Position numbers and translations under genes: made by a program | The notes under the pieces: generated by a model | Seen by the model: the letters and a program-made list of their open reading frames with translations, nothing else | Database searches by the model: none | What the model was told of the DNA's origin: nothing | Part shown: positions 16,641 through 25,500 of the stretch, one piece after another | Layout of the letters: each line of letters starts with the position of its first letter | How positions within the stretch are numbered: position 1 is the stretch's first letter | Assembly: GCF_044458865.1 (NCBI RefSeq) | Contig: NZ_JBITIH010000020.1 | Span: 62,001 to 126,000, forward strand | DNA from: Micromonospora_G sp044458865 | GTDB lineage: Bacteria > Actinomycetota > Actinomycetes > Mycobacteriales > Micromonosporaceae | Reading direction: 5' to 3' | DNA: 64,000 bases

Positions 16641-18920
16641 ATGCCCGAGGGTCAGGCCCCTGTTCCACCAACGGCCAAGGCCGAGCGGGACAGCCCCACA
16701 CGACCGTCGACGGTGGAGTCGACCACCGGCACCGGGACGGACGACAGTGGCCAGTCGACGCAACCGGACAGAAGCGCCGGGCCGGCCCTGCCCGGCGGAC
16801 CGTCAGACCTGCCGGCAGTCGGGTACGACGACGAGGAACGACCCGCCCGCGCACTGACCGGACCAGCCGCCACCGTGGTCACCACGGTGGCGTTCGTCGT
16901 CGCACTGCTCGTCCTCGCGCAGGTGTTCCGGCCACTGGCCCAGGGCAGCCAGTTCTACCTGATCATCTTCCTCGCGGGCGTACTCCCGCTGGTTTTCCTC
17001 GCCTACCGGTCCGGCCTGCGGTGGCCGGCGCGGCTACGCCCGCGCGGCGCCGCGCCGACCGACCCGGACCAGCCGGACCAGCCCCGGCCCACCCGGCACG
17101 ACCGCCCCACCGTCGGCGACTGGCTGCTCGCCGGAATCGCCCTGCTGGTCTGCCTCTACCCGGTGCTGCCGATCCCGATCGCCGGGGCCGGCGGCGGCTA
17201 CGACGACTTCCTGGACCGGCAGGGCCTGCTCGCCCCGACCGACGTGCTGTTCGGCGCGGTGCTGCTGGTCCTGCTGATCGAGGCATGCCGCCGGACCACC
17301 GGCTGGGTGCTGCCCGTCGTCTGCCTGCTCTTCCTCGGCTACGGCTACTACGGCGGCCTGCTGCCGCAGCACTGGGCGGTCGCCCACGCCGGGCTCGACT
17401 TCGCCCAGATCGTCGACGCGCTCTACAACTCCGGCAGCGGCTTCTACGGCACCCCGCTCGACGTCGCCGCCACCTACATCGTGCTCTTCACCATCTACGG
17501 CGCCGTCCTCGACCTCTCCGGTGCCGGCCGCTTCTTCGTCGACCTCTCGGTCGCCGCGTTCCGCCGCTCCCGCAGCGCCGCCGGCCGCACCGCCGTCGCC
17601 GCCGGCTTCCTCCTCGGCACCGTCTCCGGCTCCGGCACCGCCACCGCGGTCAGCGTCGGCGCGGTGAGCTGGCCGATCCTGCGCCGCGCCGGCTACCCGG
17701 CCGAACAGGCCGGCGGCATGCTCGCCGCAGCCGGCGTCGGCGCCATCCTCTCCCCGCCCACCCTCGGCGCCGCCGCGTTCATCGTCGCCGAATACCTCCG
17801 CGTCTCCTACCTGACCGTGCTCGGCTGGGCGATGATCCCGACCCTGCTCTACTACCTCGGCATCCTGCTCGCGGTCGAGATCGACGCCCGCCGCTTCAGG
17901 GTCCGCCCGGTCGAGGTCGTCGCCGGCTCACCGAGCCGGCTGCTGCTCCGCTTCGGCTACCACTTCTCCTCACTGATCATGATCGTGGTGCTGCTCGCGG
18001 TCGGGGTCAGCGCCACCCGTTCGGTCGTCTACGCCACCGCGCTCGCGTTCGCGCTCTCCTTCCTCGACCGCCGAGGCTGGCTCACCCCCGGCCGGCTCTT
18101 CACCGCGCTGGTCAACGGCGTACGCGGGGTCCTCCCCGTCGCCGCCGTCTGCGGCGCCGCCGGCATCATCACCGCCACCACCACCAAGACCGGACTCGGC
18201 GCCCAGTTCGCCGGACTCCTCGTCCGTGCCGCCGAGACCCTCGCCGACCGGCCCGCGGTCGTGCTCGCACTCACCGTCGTCTTCGCCGCCGTCGCCCTCG
18301 CGCTGCTCGGGCTCGCCGTACCGGTCACCGCCTCGTTCATCATCGGCTGGGTCATCATCGGACCGGCGCTGCTCGCGCTCGGCGTACCGGCCCCGGCCGC
18401 GGCGATGTTCGTCTTCTACTACTCGGTCCTCTCCGAGGTCACCCCGCCGACCGCGCTCGCCGCCGTCGGAGCCGCCGCGATCACCGGCGGACGGACCGTC
18501 GGCACCATGTGGCAGGCACTGAAGTACGCGCTCCCGGCCTTCCTCGCCCCAATCGCCTTCGTTCTCACCGGGCCGGGGGAGTACCTGCTCGGTCGGGGAC
18601 CGGCGCTCGGGGTGCTCTGGACCGGTCTCGTCGCCTGCGTCGGCATCGCGGCGCTCGCCACCGCGACCGGCGGATGGGTGCTCGGCGTCGGACCGGTCGA
18701 CCGGCCGGGGCGGATCCTCGCCGGCACCGCCGGCCTGCTCCTGCTCTACCTGCACCCGATCTCGATCCTCGCGGGCGGCGGGCTGCTCGCGGCGACCGTC
18801 GCACTGGCCCTCGTCCGGCGCCGCGCCGACCACCGGGCGGCCGACGGCGGTGCGGTCAGGTCAACGGCCCGGCCCACCCTGAAGTCGGACCCGTCATCCC
18901 GGAAGAAGGAGAGCACATGA
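16641..18920 (+). CDS. TRAP transporter fused permease (4TM/12TM)
   Basis: A 759-residue membrane protein in which the small (DctQ-like) and large (DctM-like) TRAP permease subunits are fused. A disordered, acidic N-terminus of about 70 residues is followed by many hydrophobic helices. Typical DctM strings are visible: GSGTATAVSVGAVSWPILRR, AAAGVGAILSPPTLGAAAF and SEVTPPTALAAVGAAAI. It should import an organic acid with sodium or proton, using the binding protein encoded next. The ATG at 16641 is preferred because it has AGGG upstream and avoids a long non-homologous extension. The stop overlaps the next start. Confidence 0.88.
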   Translation: MPEGQAPVPPTAKAERDSPTRPSTVESTTGTGTDDSGQSTQPDRSAGPALPGGPSDLPAVGYDDEERPARALTGPAATVVTTVAFVVALLVLAQVFRPLAQGSQFYLIIFLAGVLPLVFLAYRSGLRWPARLRPRGAAPTDPDQPDQPRPTRHDRPTVGDWLLAGIALLVCLYPVLPIPIAGAGGGYDDFLDRQGLLAPTDVLFGAVLLVLLIEACRRTTGWVLPVVCLLFLGYGYYGGLLPQHWAVAHAGLDFAQIVDALYNSGSGFYGTPLDVAATYIVLFTIYGAVLDLSGAGRFFVDLSVAAFRRSRSAAGRTAVAAGFLLGTVSGSGTATAVSVGAVSWPILRRAGYPAEQAGGMLAAAGVGAILSPPTLGAAAFIVAEYLRVSYLTVLGWAMIPTLLYYLGILLAVEIDARRFRVRPVEVVAGSPSRLLLRFGYHFSSLIMIVVLLAVGVSATRSVVYATALAFALSFLDRRGWLTPGRLFTALVNGVRGVLPVAAVCGAAGIITATTTKTGLGAQFAGLLVRAAETLADRPAVVLALTVVFAAVALALLGLAVPVTASFIIGWVIIGPALLALGVPAPAAAMFVFYYSVLSEVTPPTALAAVGAAAITGGRTVGTMWQALKYALPAFLAPIAFVLTGPGEYLLGRGPALGVLWTGLVACVGIAALATATGGWVLGVGPVDRPGRILAGTAGLLLLYLHPISILAGGGLLAATVALALVRRRADHRAADGGAVRSTARPTLKSDPSSRKKEST

Positions 18921-19936
18921 ACCGTGCCACCAAGGCCGTCGCGACACTCGCGGCGGTCGGCCTCGGCCTGGCCGGCCTGGTCGGTTGCGGCGGCCGGCAG
19001 GACGGGGCCAGCACCGACGCCGGCGGCGACGTGACCTGCGAGGTCGGGGCGGACACCCGGATCGGCATCGCCACCGGCAATGCCACCGGCGTCTACTTCG
19101 CGCTCGGCAACGCGTACGCGGAGCAGGTCACCACCACGACCGACGGCAAGGTCAAGGCGAGCGCGGCGGAGACCGGCGCGTCCGTACAGAACATCCAGCA
19201 GTTGGTCGCCGGGAGCTACGCGGTCGCGTTCTCACTCGCCGACACGGCGGCCGACGCGGTGGCGGGCAAGGGCAGCTTCAACGGGCAGGCACAGCCGGTG
19301 CAGGCACTCTCCCGGATCTACACCAACTACACCCAGGTGGTGGTCCGTACCGGCGCCGGCATCACCTCGGTCGCCGGGATGAAGGGCAAGCGGGTCTCCA
19401 CCGGTTCCCCGAAGTCGGGCACCGAAGTGATCGCCCACCGGCTGTTACAGGCCGCCGGTCTCGACCCGGCCTCGGACATCCAGGCCCAGCGGCTCGACCT
19501 GACCAAGACCGTCGACGGCATGAAGGACGGCTCGATCGACGCCTTCTTCTGGTCCGGCGGCCTCCCCACCCCCGGCATCACCGATCTGCTCACCACCAGC
19601 CGCGACCAGGTCGCCTTCCTCGACATCACCCCGCTGCTGGCCGAGATGAAGAAGGTCAACCCGGTGTACGAGGTCGGCACCATCCCGGCCGCGACCTACG
19701 GCACCCCCGCCGAGGTACGGACCATCGTGGTGCCGAACCTACTGCTGGTGAAGAGCGACCTCGACGCGAACCTGGTCTGCGTACTGACCAGGGCACTGTT
19801 CGACCGGAAGCCGCAGTTGGAGCAGGCCAACGCGGCAGCCAGGGAGATCAGCCTGGAGACCGCCCGCAACACCGACCCGGTTCCGCTGCACCGGGGCGCG
19901 CGCAAGGCGCTGGACGACCTCACCGAGGCGAAGTAG
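18917..19936 (+). CDS. TAXI-family TRAP transporter solute-binding lipoprotein
   Basis: A 339-residue exported binding protein. The signal peptide ends with a lipobox-like LAGLVGC, so Cys22 is probably lipidated. The domain starts with TRIGIATGNATGVYFALGNAYAEQ, the TAXI family signature region, and contains MKGKRVSTGSPKSGTE and DAFFWSGGLPTP. It captures the substrate for the fused TRAP permease. The ATG overlaps the permease stop (ATGA, 18917-18920) and has AGAAGGAGA upstream, so the two are translationally coupled and made in fixed proportion. Confidence 0.9.
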   Translation: MNRATKAVATLAAVGLGLAGLVGCGGRQDGASTDAGGDVTCEVGADTRIGIATGNATGVYFALGNAYAEQVTTTTDGKVKASAAETGASVQNIQQLVAGSYAVAFSLADTAADAVAGKGSFNGQAQPVQALSRIYTNYTQVVVRTGAGITSVAGMKGKRVSTGSPKSGTEVIAHRLLQAAGLDPASDIQAQRLDLTKTVDGMKDGSIDAFFWSGGLPTPGITDLLTTSRDQVAFLDITPLLAEMKKVNPVYEVGTIPAATYGTPAEVRTIVVPNLLLVKSDLDANLVCVLTRALFDRKPQLEQANAAAREISLETARNTDPVPLHRGARKALDDLTEAK

Positions 19937-20003
19937 CGACCCGGGCGGGGTGCGCCGGTGTCCGTGGCGGCACCGGTGCACTCGGGCGCTGCCGCACTCC
20001 GAT

Positions 20004-20054
20004 GCCGGTGCGTCCCGAGGGCCGGTGCGTTCCGGGGGCCGGTGCGTTCCGGTG
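20004..20054. repeat. Three tandem 17-base direct repeats
   Basis: The motif gccggtgcgttccgggg recurs with a 17-base period at 20004, 20021 and 20038 (the first copy has cgtcccg for cgttccg). It lies in the 250-base gap between the TAXI gene and the secreted subtilase gene. No function is apparent; no gene is visible in this gap. Confidence 0.6.
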
Positions 20055-20189
20055 CCGGGACACGGGTGGCCGAAACCCCAAGGTATCCGAGTTGGTCGAT
20101 GTCCTAGTAGGCTTCGGTCACCATTCGGGCCGACCGTCGCCGCGCCCAGGAGCCCGGCTGTGGTCGCCGGGTTTCAGGGAGGCCGGAAG

Positions 20190-21419
20190 ATGACCGCCGT
20201 ACCCGCCCACCGACGCTGGCTGACCGCCGTCAGCGCCGTCGTTGTCACCGCCGTCGTTGGCGTCGCCGGAACCAGTGTGCCGTCGACGGCCGCGCCCCAC
20301 CCCGGTGGGCAGATCCATCGCGCTGGCGGTGCGACCGCCGTACCGGACAGCTACATCGTGCTACTGCGTGAACCGGCCGCGTCCGGTGCAGCCGCGACCC
20401 GCGCCGACACCGGTGCCGAGGCCACCCGCCTCGCCCGCCGCTACGGCGGCACCCTCGACCGGGTCTACCGGGCCGCGGTGCGTGGCTTCGAGGTACGGCT
20501 ACCAGCGCCCGCCGTTCGCCGCCTCGCCGTCGACCCGGCTGTCGCGTACGTCGAACAGAACCACCTGGTCCCGCTCGCCGCCGGGGTGCAGCTCAACCCG
20601 CCCTCGTGGGGGTTGGACCGGATCGACCAGCGTCAACTGCCACTGGACCAGCGGTACGCCTATCCGAACACCGCGCCGAACGTGCACGCGTACGTCATCG
20701 ACACCGGCATCCGGGCGACCCACGTCGACTTCGGTGGCTCCGTCGTCGGCGGGTACGACGCCGTTGACGGCGCGCTGCCGGCGGACGACTGCAACGGTCA
20801 CGGCACCCACCTCGCCGGCACCATCGGCGGCCAGTCGTACGGCGTCGCCAAGGACGTGCGACTGGTCCCGGTACGCGTGCTCGGCTGCACCGCCAGCGGC
20901 AGTTACGCCCAGGTCATCGCCGGCATCGACTGGACCACCGCGAACGCGGTCAGGCCGGCGGTCGCGAACCTCGCCATCGGCGGCGGCGCCAGCGCGGCGC
21001 TCGACGCGGCGGTGACCAACTCGATCAACTCGGGCATCACCTACGCCGTACCGTCGGGTGGTTCGGCCACGAACGCGTGCACCTTCTCGCCCGCCCGGGT
21101 CCCGGCGGCACTGACCGTTGCCGGCACCACACCGACCGACGCCCGGCTCGGCTCCGCCAACTACGGCGCCTGCGTGGACATCTTCGCCCCCGGCCAGGGG
21201 ATCACCTCCACCTGGCACACCAGCAACACCGCTACCGCCACGATCAGCGGCAGCTCGGCGTCCGCGCATGTCGCGGGCTGTGCGGCACTGGTCCTCTCGA
21301 CCCACCCCACCTGGACCGCCGCCCAGGTGGCCGCTCATCTGATCGCCCAGTCCACGCCGGGGATCGTCGCCAACCCCGGTGCCGGCTCGCCCAACCGTCT
21401 CCTCTACTGCGGCCCCTGA
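20190..21419 (+). CDS. Secreted S8 subtilase with atypical active-site surroundings
   Basis: A 409-residue secreted protein. Signal peptide about 1-35, an I9 inhibitor-like propeptide about 52-128 (SYIVLLRE, then VAYVEQN), and a proteinase K-like S8 domain from about 135. Triad residues are D171 (YVIDTGI), H204 (NGHGTHLAG) and S355 (ISGSSASAHVAG). Several positions that are nearly invariant differ: the oxyanion-hole Asn of AAGN is Gly291 (VPSGG), the GTSMA box is SGSSA, and NMSLGG is NLAIGG. Activity may be altered or lost. The start at 20190 has AGGGAGG upstream. It stands alone before the tRNA cluster. Confidence 0.85.
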   Translation: MTAVPAHRRWLTAVSAVVVTAVVGVAGTSVPSTAAPHPGGQIHRAGGATAVPDSYIVLLREPAASGAAATRADTGAEATRLARRYGGTLDRVYRAAVRGFEVRLPAPAVRRLAVDPAVAYVEQNHLVPLAAGVQLNPPSWGLDRIDQRQLPLDQRYAYPNTAPNVHAYVIDTGIRATHVDFGGSVVGGYDAVDGALPADDCNGHGTHLAGTIGGQSYGVAKDVRLVPVRVLGCTASGSYAQVIAGIDWTTANAVRPAVANLAIGGGASAALDAAVTNSINSGITYAVPSGGSATNACTFSPARVPAALTVAGTTPTDARLGSANYGACVDIFAPGQGITSTWHTSNTATATISGSSASAHVAGCAALVLSTHPTWTAAQVAAHLIAQSTPGIVANPGAGSPNRLLYCGP

Positions 21420-21437
21420 CCGATCCGTCCGCCCCGG

Positions 21438-21479
21438 CGGGCCGCCCTCTTGCCCGGTGCCTCTTCGGGGAGCGGCCCG
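21438..21479 (+). terminator. Possible terminator after the subtilase gene
   Basis: Arms cgggccgc (21438-21445) and gcggcccg (21472-21479) pair perfectly around a 26-base loop, about 20 bases after the subtilase stop. Moderate support only. The remaining bases to 21718 show no gene. Confidence 0.4.
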
Positions 21480-21718
21480 TCCCTCAACCGAACGGACCAA
21501 ACCACATCCACCGTACGTCCCTCCCCCCTCAAACCCAGGTTCCTAGGATGCTTACCGGGTGTGGCCTCCGTCCGGCCGTGATGCCTGCCGCGACCCTCGC
21601 TCACCTGGGACAATCGGAGTACGGAGCTGCGCCGACCCGCCATGGTCACCCCCGATTTGGCACATGTTCGCGGGCTCGGCTAAAGTTCTCATCCGTCACC
21701 AGGAAACACCGGAGACAA

Positions 21719-21791
21719 GCGGACGTAGCGCAGTTGGTAGCGCATCACCTTGCCAAGGTGAGGGTCGCGGGTTCGAGTCCCGTCGTCCGCT
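21719..21791 (+). tRNA. tRNA-Gly (anticodon GCC)
   Basis: A 73-base cloverleaf. The acceptor arms gcggacg and cgtccgc pair fully. D-arm gtagcgcagttggtagcg, anticodon loop with tgccaag reading GCC, and T-arm with ggttcgagtcc are all present. The CCA end is not encoded. It is the first of three clustered tRNA genes. Confidence 0.96.
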
Positions 21792-21825
21792 CGGAGATGC
21801 CGCCACGCACGTCGGGGGCAACCTC

Positions 21826-21896
21826 GGTGGAGTGGCCGAGAGGCGAGGCAACGGCCTGCAAAGCCGTGTACACGGGTTCAAATCCCGTCTCCACCT
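21826..21896 (+). tRNA. tRNA-Cys (anticodon GCA)
   Basis: A 71-base cloverleaf with acceptor arms ggtggag and ctccacc, anticodon stem acggc/gccgt around loop ctgcaaa (anticodon GCA), and T-loop ggttcaaatcc. The CCA end is not encoded. It lies 34 bases after tRNA-Gly and is probably in the same transcript. Confidence 0.96.
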
Positions 21897-21911
21897 CGGC
21901 AGTAATGGCGA

Positions 21912-21986
21912 GGGCGATTGGCGCAGTGGGAGCGCGCTTCCTTGACACGGAAGAGGTCACTGGTTCAAACCCAGTATCGCCCACCA
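21912..21986 (+). tRNA. tRNA-Val (anticodon GAC)
   Basis: A cloverleaf with acceptor arms gggcgat and atcgccc, anticodon stem cttcc/ggaag around ttgacac (anticodon GAC), and T-loop ggttcaaaccc. Unlike the two tRNAs before it, the CCA end is encoded (21984-21986). A degenerate copy of its 3' half and flank occurs at 40390-40497, so this gene is a likely integration site. Confidence 0.96.
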
Positions 21987-22075
21987 GTAGTACCAGCAGG
22001 TCAGCGGCTCGTTACCGGAAATCCGGTAACGAGCCGTTCCCGTTGCGCCCCTCACACTGGGAGCAAACTGGGAGC
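21941..22075 (+). repeat. Left end repeat of a putative tRNA-Val island (attL-like)
   Basis: From the anticodon loop of tRNA-Val through its downstream flank, this stretch is repeated in degenerate form at 40390-40497. Shared blocks are cacggaagag, ctggttca, acccagta, gcccaccagtagtac and the exact 20-mer gagccgttcccgttgcgccc (22031-22050), followed in both by gggagc...ttgggagc-like strings. This copy has 37 extra bases (21994-22030) that contain the left arm of the tRNA terminator hairpin. The pattern is as expected for integration into a tRNA 3' end. Confidence 0.6.
22005..22036 (+). terminator. Terminator hairpin of the tRNA cluster
   Basis: A perfect 15-base-pair stem (22005-22019 with 22022-22036, arm cggctcgttaccgga) closes on two bases just 18 bases after tRNA-Val. 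It is followed by ttcc. It is the likely end of the three-tRNA transcript. Confidence 0.75.
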
Positions 22076-22076
22076 A

Positions 22077-22240
22077 GCTCCGTTGCGTTGTCGGTAGCGG
22101 AGGTCGAGGCAAGCTGGGTGTGTGTGAAGCGATCGAGCTACCGAGCGTAGTGGTCACCGCCCAAGTCGGCGTTCGCCGGCTTCCGGCTCCCCGCCGAGGT
22201 GATCGTGGTCGCGGTCCGCTGGTACGTGCGGTACGACCTG
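22077..22240 (+). mobile_element. IS6-family-like left-end remnant, copy A
   Basis: The stretch starts with a gctccgttgcgttg terminus that resembles IS6/IS26-type inverted ends. At about 22155 it opens a frame reading KSAFAGFRLPAE then VIVVAVRWYVRY, the N-terminus of actinobacterial IS6-type transposases (FAGFRFP..VI..AVRWYLRYGLS). The match stops at about 22240, where unrelated coding sequence begins. A closely similar 121-base copy lies inverted at 29459-29579. Only the left end remains; there is no catalytic domain. Confidence 0.6.
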
Positions 22241-22255
22241 GCCGGCTCGGCCTCG

Positions 22256-22459
22256 GCCGTCGAACCGCATGTCTTCGCGGGCGCGGCCACGGAGACGACG
22301 ATCTTGCTCGGCGAAGGCCGCGCGGCGCGGTTCGTGCCGGTCGGGGAGCTGCTCGACGTGGACCTGAGCCCCACGGCGGCGGCGGTGTGGCACCGGTTCC
22401 TCGGCGGTTTCGCCGGGGCGCCGTCGGGCACCGGTTGGTCAGCAACACGGGTCCCGTAG
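22256..22459 (+). pseudogene. Possible C-terminal fragment of a Nudix-type hydrolase
   Basis: In frame with the IS6 fragment, residues VEPHVFAG...TTILLGEGRAARFVPVGELLDVDLSP...RFLGGF look like the last third of a Nudix (MutT-like) protein. This is the region after the Nudix box, where an ArgPhe-x-Pro-x-x-Glu-Leu pattern is common. The Nudix box itself and any start are missing. It appears to be a gene whose 5' part was replaced by the IS6 end. The family call is tentative. Confidence 0.35.
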
Positions 22460-22562
22460 AAGCCGATGAGCCGGATCAGCCGACGTGGACGCGCGGTCGC
22501 CGGGGCGGCGGCGTACAACCAGTTAGAGTGCCGTGGTCCTGGACACGGTCGGGGGAAGTGCA

Positions 22563-25500
22563 GTGCGGAACTTTCAGTTCGTCAGCGGTGACTCGGCAAA
22601 GTATTGGCGGGTCAACCGCGATGGCTCGACAGTAATCGTGCAGTTCGGCCGGGTCGGCGCCAACGGCACGAGTCAGGCCAAGGAGTTTCCCGACGAGGAG
22701 GCTGCGGCCGCCCACGTGGACAAGTGCGTCGCCGAGAAGCTGCGCAAGGGGTACGTGGAGGTGACAGCCGCCGCGCCGCCGAACGCGGCCCCGCCGGTGG
22801 GCTTGGCGTCGACGGGCTCGGCCGCGCCCTCGGATAGCTCGCTTCCCGAGGGTGCGGTGGTTCGGGTGGTGGTCGGCGGGTCGCCGGCCGCGCCTGCCAC
22901 CGACGCAGTGGCCGCTGCCGTACCGGATGAAGACATCCTGGTCCCCCCGTCCACCTGGCGGCGGAACCTGCGTTTGCGGCGCGGTGGCTGGTTCACCGGC
23001 ACGCCGATGCCGGCCGGGGCGGACGCGACCGGAACGGAGTACCTCGACTCGGCACGTCCGGAGATCCACCGACTGTTACAGGACCCGGGATCTGACCCCG
23101 AGCTGCGCGCCGCGGCCCTGCTCCTGCTCGACGGCGATCGCCACCGCCCCCTCGGCGCCGATCCGGCCGTCGGCTCGCCCCTGGGCGCGGCGGCGCTGAT
23201 GGGGGCCGCGGCCCGAGTGCGCGGCCTCTCCTTCTACGGTGGGCTGGCTCAGCTCGCCAACTACTGGGCCGAGACACGCGGGCTGCTCTTCGCCGCGGAG
23301 GCGGCCGTCGCGCTCGCCGGCATCTACGTCGACGACAACGTGCGCCGAGCGACCCTGCCCGACTTCCAGCCGCAACACGTCTACCGGGGGTGGCCGGACA
23401 GCAATCTGCACTACTGCGGCCGGATACGCGACCTCCTGGCGACCGCGAGCGAGGCCGACTACGCGGCGGTCGAGCGTGTCCTACAACCGGTCCGTCAGGC
23501 CGGCACCCCGCTGCAACGGCTGGTGACGTCGTTCCTGCTGCCGACCCGGACGGACTGGGTGGAGGAGGACACGCTACTTGCCGGCACCCTGCCAGCCGGC
23601 CTCGACGCCGCCCCGTTGCTACTGCCCGCCCTGCATACCGCCGAGCAGCTCGAGCGGGTGAGCCGGCATCTCCCCGTGCACCCGAACGGCTGGACGGAGT
23701 CGGTGTTGCCCTCCTTGCTGGAGGGCGTGGGCGCGGCGGCACTGCCGGTGCTGCTGCGCTGCTTCGACGCCGCCCCGGACGCACGCGACAAGCAGGCGCT
23801 GTCGTCGCTGGTCGCACTGCTTCCCGCCGACGAGGCGTTCCAGGCGCTGCTCGACCGGATCGACCGTAGTCACGTGCTACCGGCAGCGCTACACGAGGCC
23901 GCTGCCGCCTACCCGCGCCGGGCCGTCCGACTCATGGCGCAGTCCGGCTCCCGCACGGTCGACGGTATGCTCCGCCTCCATCTGGCCCGGCACCGAGAAC
24001 TCGTCGATGAACTGCTGCCGACGCTGCCGGCCCTCGCCGCCGACCGGATCCGCGCAATCGACGCCGAGGCGGCTGCGATGACCGACGCGCCGACCGCGAA
24101 GCTGCCCGCAGTGCTGGTCAGCCCGCCGTGGAGCGGCAAGAGCAGCGTCGCCAAGTCGTTGACGATCCCAGGTCTGGCCGCCGAGTTCCCGCCAGCGGTG
24201 AGCTGGTTGCCCGGCGAGCGTGACGAGTGGCTGGCCGCGTACGACAGGCGGTTCCGGCACGAGATTTCCCGGACCGACCTCGACCAACTGATGCAGCTGT
24301 ACCGCACGGGTGGCCCCATCACGTACGGCGACCAGACCCTGCTCCTCGCCAAGGCTCCGGAAGAGCTGGTCCGGCCACTGCTCGCTCACATACAGCACCA
24401 GGACGTCTGGAATCTCACGCAGCTACGCGTCATCGTCGCCCGGCACGGAACTGCCGCACTGCCGGCGGCGCTACGCATCGCGCGGGTGGCGACCACAATG
24501 GCGCCGGCCTTGCTGCCGTTGGCGAGTCCCGAACTCGCCACGCTCATGGCCGACTGGTGCACCCGGAGCGGCCCTCTACACCAGGTGGCCCGCACCTGGC
24601 TGGAGCGCCACCCACTCGCTGCGGCGCGGGCCTTGGTGCCGGCGTCGCTCGGCAAGGCGGGCTCGTCCCGGCGCCGCGCCGAGGCGACGCTTCGCCTCCT
24701 GGCCGGGGCTGGGCACCGGGCCGTGGTGCTGGTAGCCGCCGCCGAGTACGGCGAGGCCGCCGCCGTGGCCGTCGGGGCAGTACTCGATCAGGATCCGCTG
24801 GACCTGCTGCCGACGAAGATGCCGGTGATCGGGGATTGGGCCGACCCCGCGTCGCTGCCCCGGATCCCGCTGCGCGACGGCTCCGGGGCGCTGCCGCACG
24901 AGTCGGTGCGACACCTGCTCACCATGCTGGCCATGTCCAAGCTGGGCGAGCCCTACCCTGGCGTCGCGATCGTCAAGGAGGTGGTGGAGCCGCGCGGTCT
25001 CGCCGAATTCGGCTGGGCCGTCTTCGAACGGTGGCAGGCGGCCTTGATGCCACCCAGGGACAGTTGGGCCCTGGAGTCCTTGGGGTTGACCGGCGACGAC
25101 GAGACGATCCGTCGGCTGGCTCCGATCATCCGCGCCTGGCCGGGCGAAGGCGGCCACGCCCGCGCGGTCACCGGGCTCGACGTGCTCGCCGCGCTCGGCA
25201 GCGACGTGGCGCTGATGCACCTCAACAGCATCGCGCAACGGGTGAAGTTCAAGGGCCTCAAGGAGCAGGCCGTCGAGAAGGTCGCCAAGGTTGCCGAGGC
25301 GATCGGGCTGACCGGTGAACAGCTCGCCGACCGACTCGTCCCCGACCTGGGCCTGGCCACGGACGGTACACTGCGGCTGGACTACGGGCCGCGGCAGTTT
25401 GTGGTTACCTTCGACGAGCAGCTGAAACCGTGTGTGACGGATGCGGCGGGCGGGCGGTCGGGCGCGTTGCCCAAGCCGGGCACCGGGGACGACGCCACGC

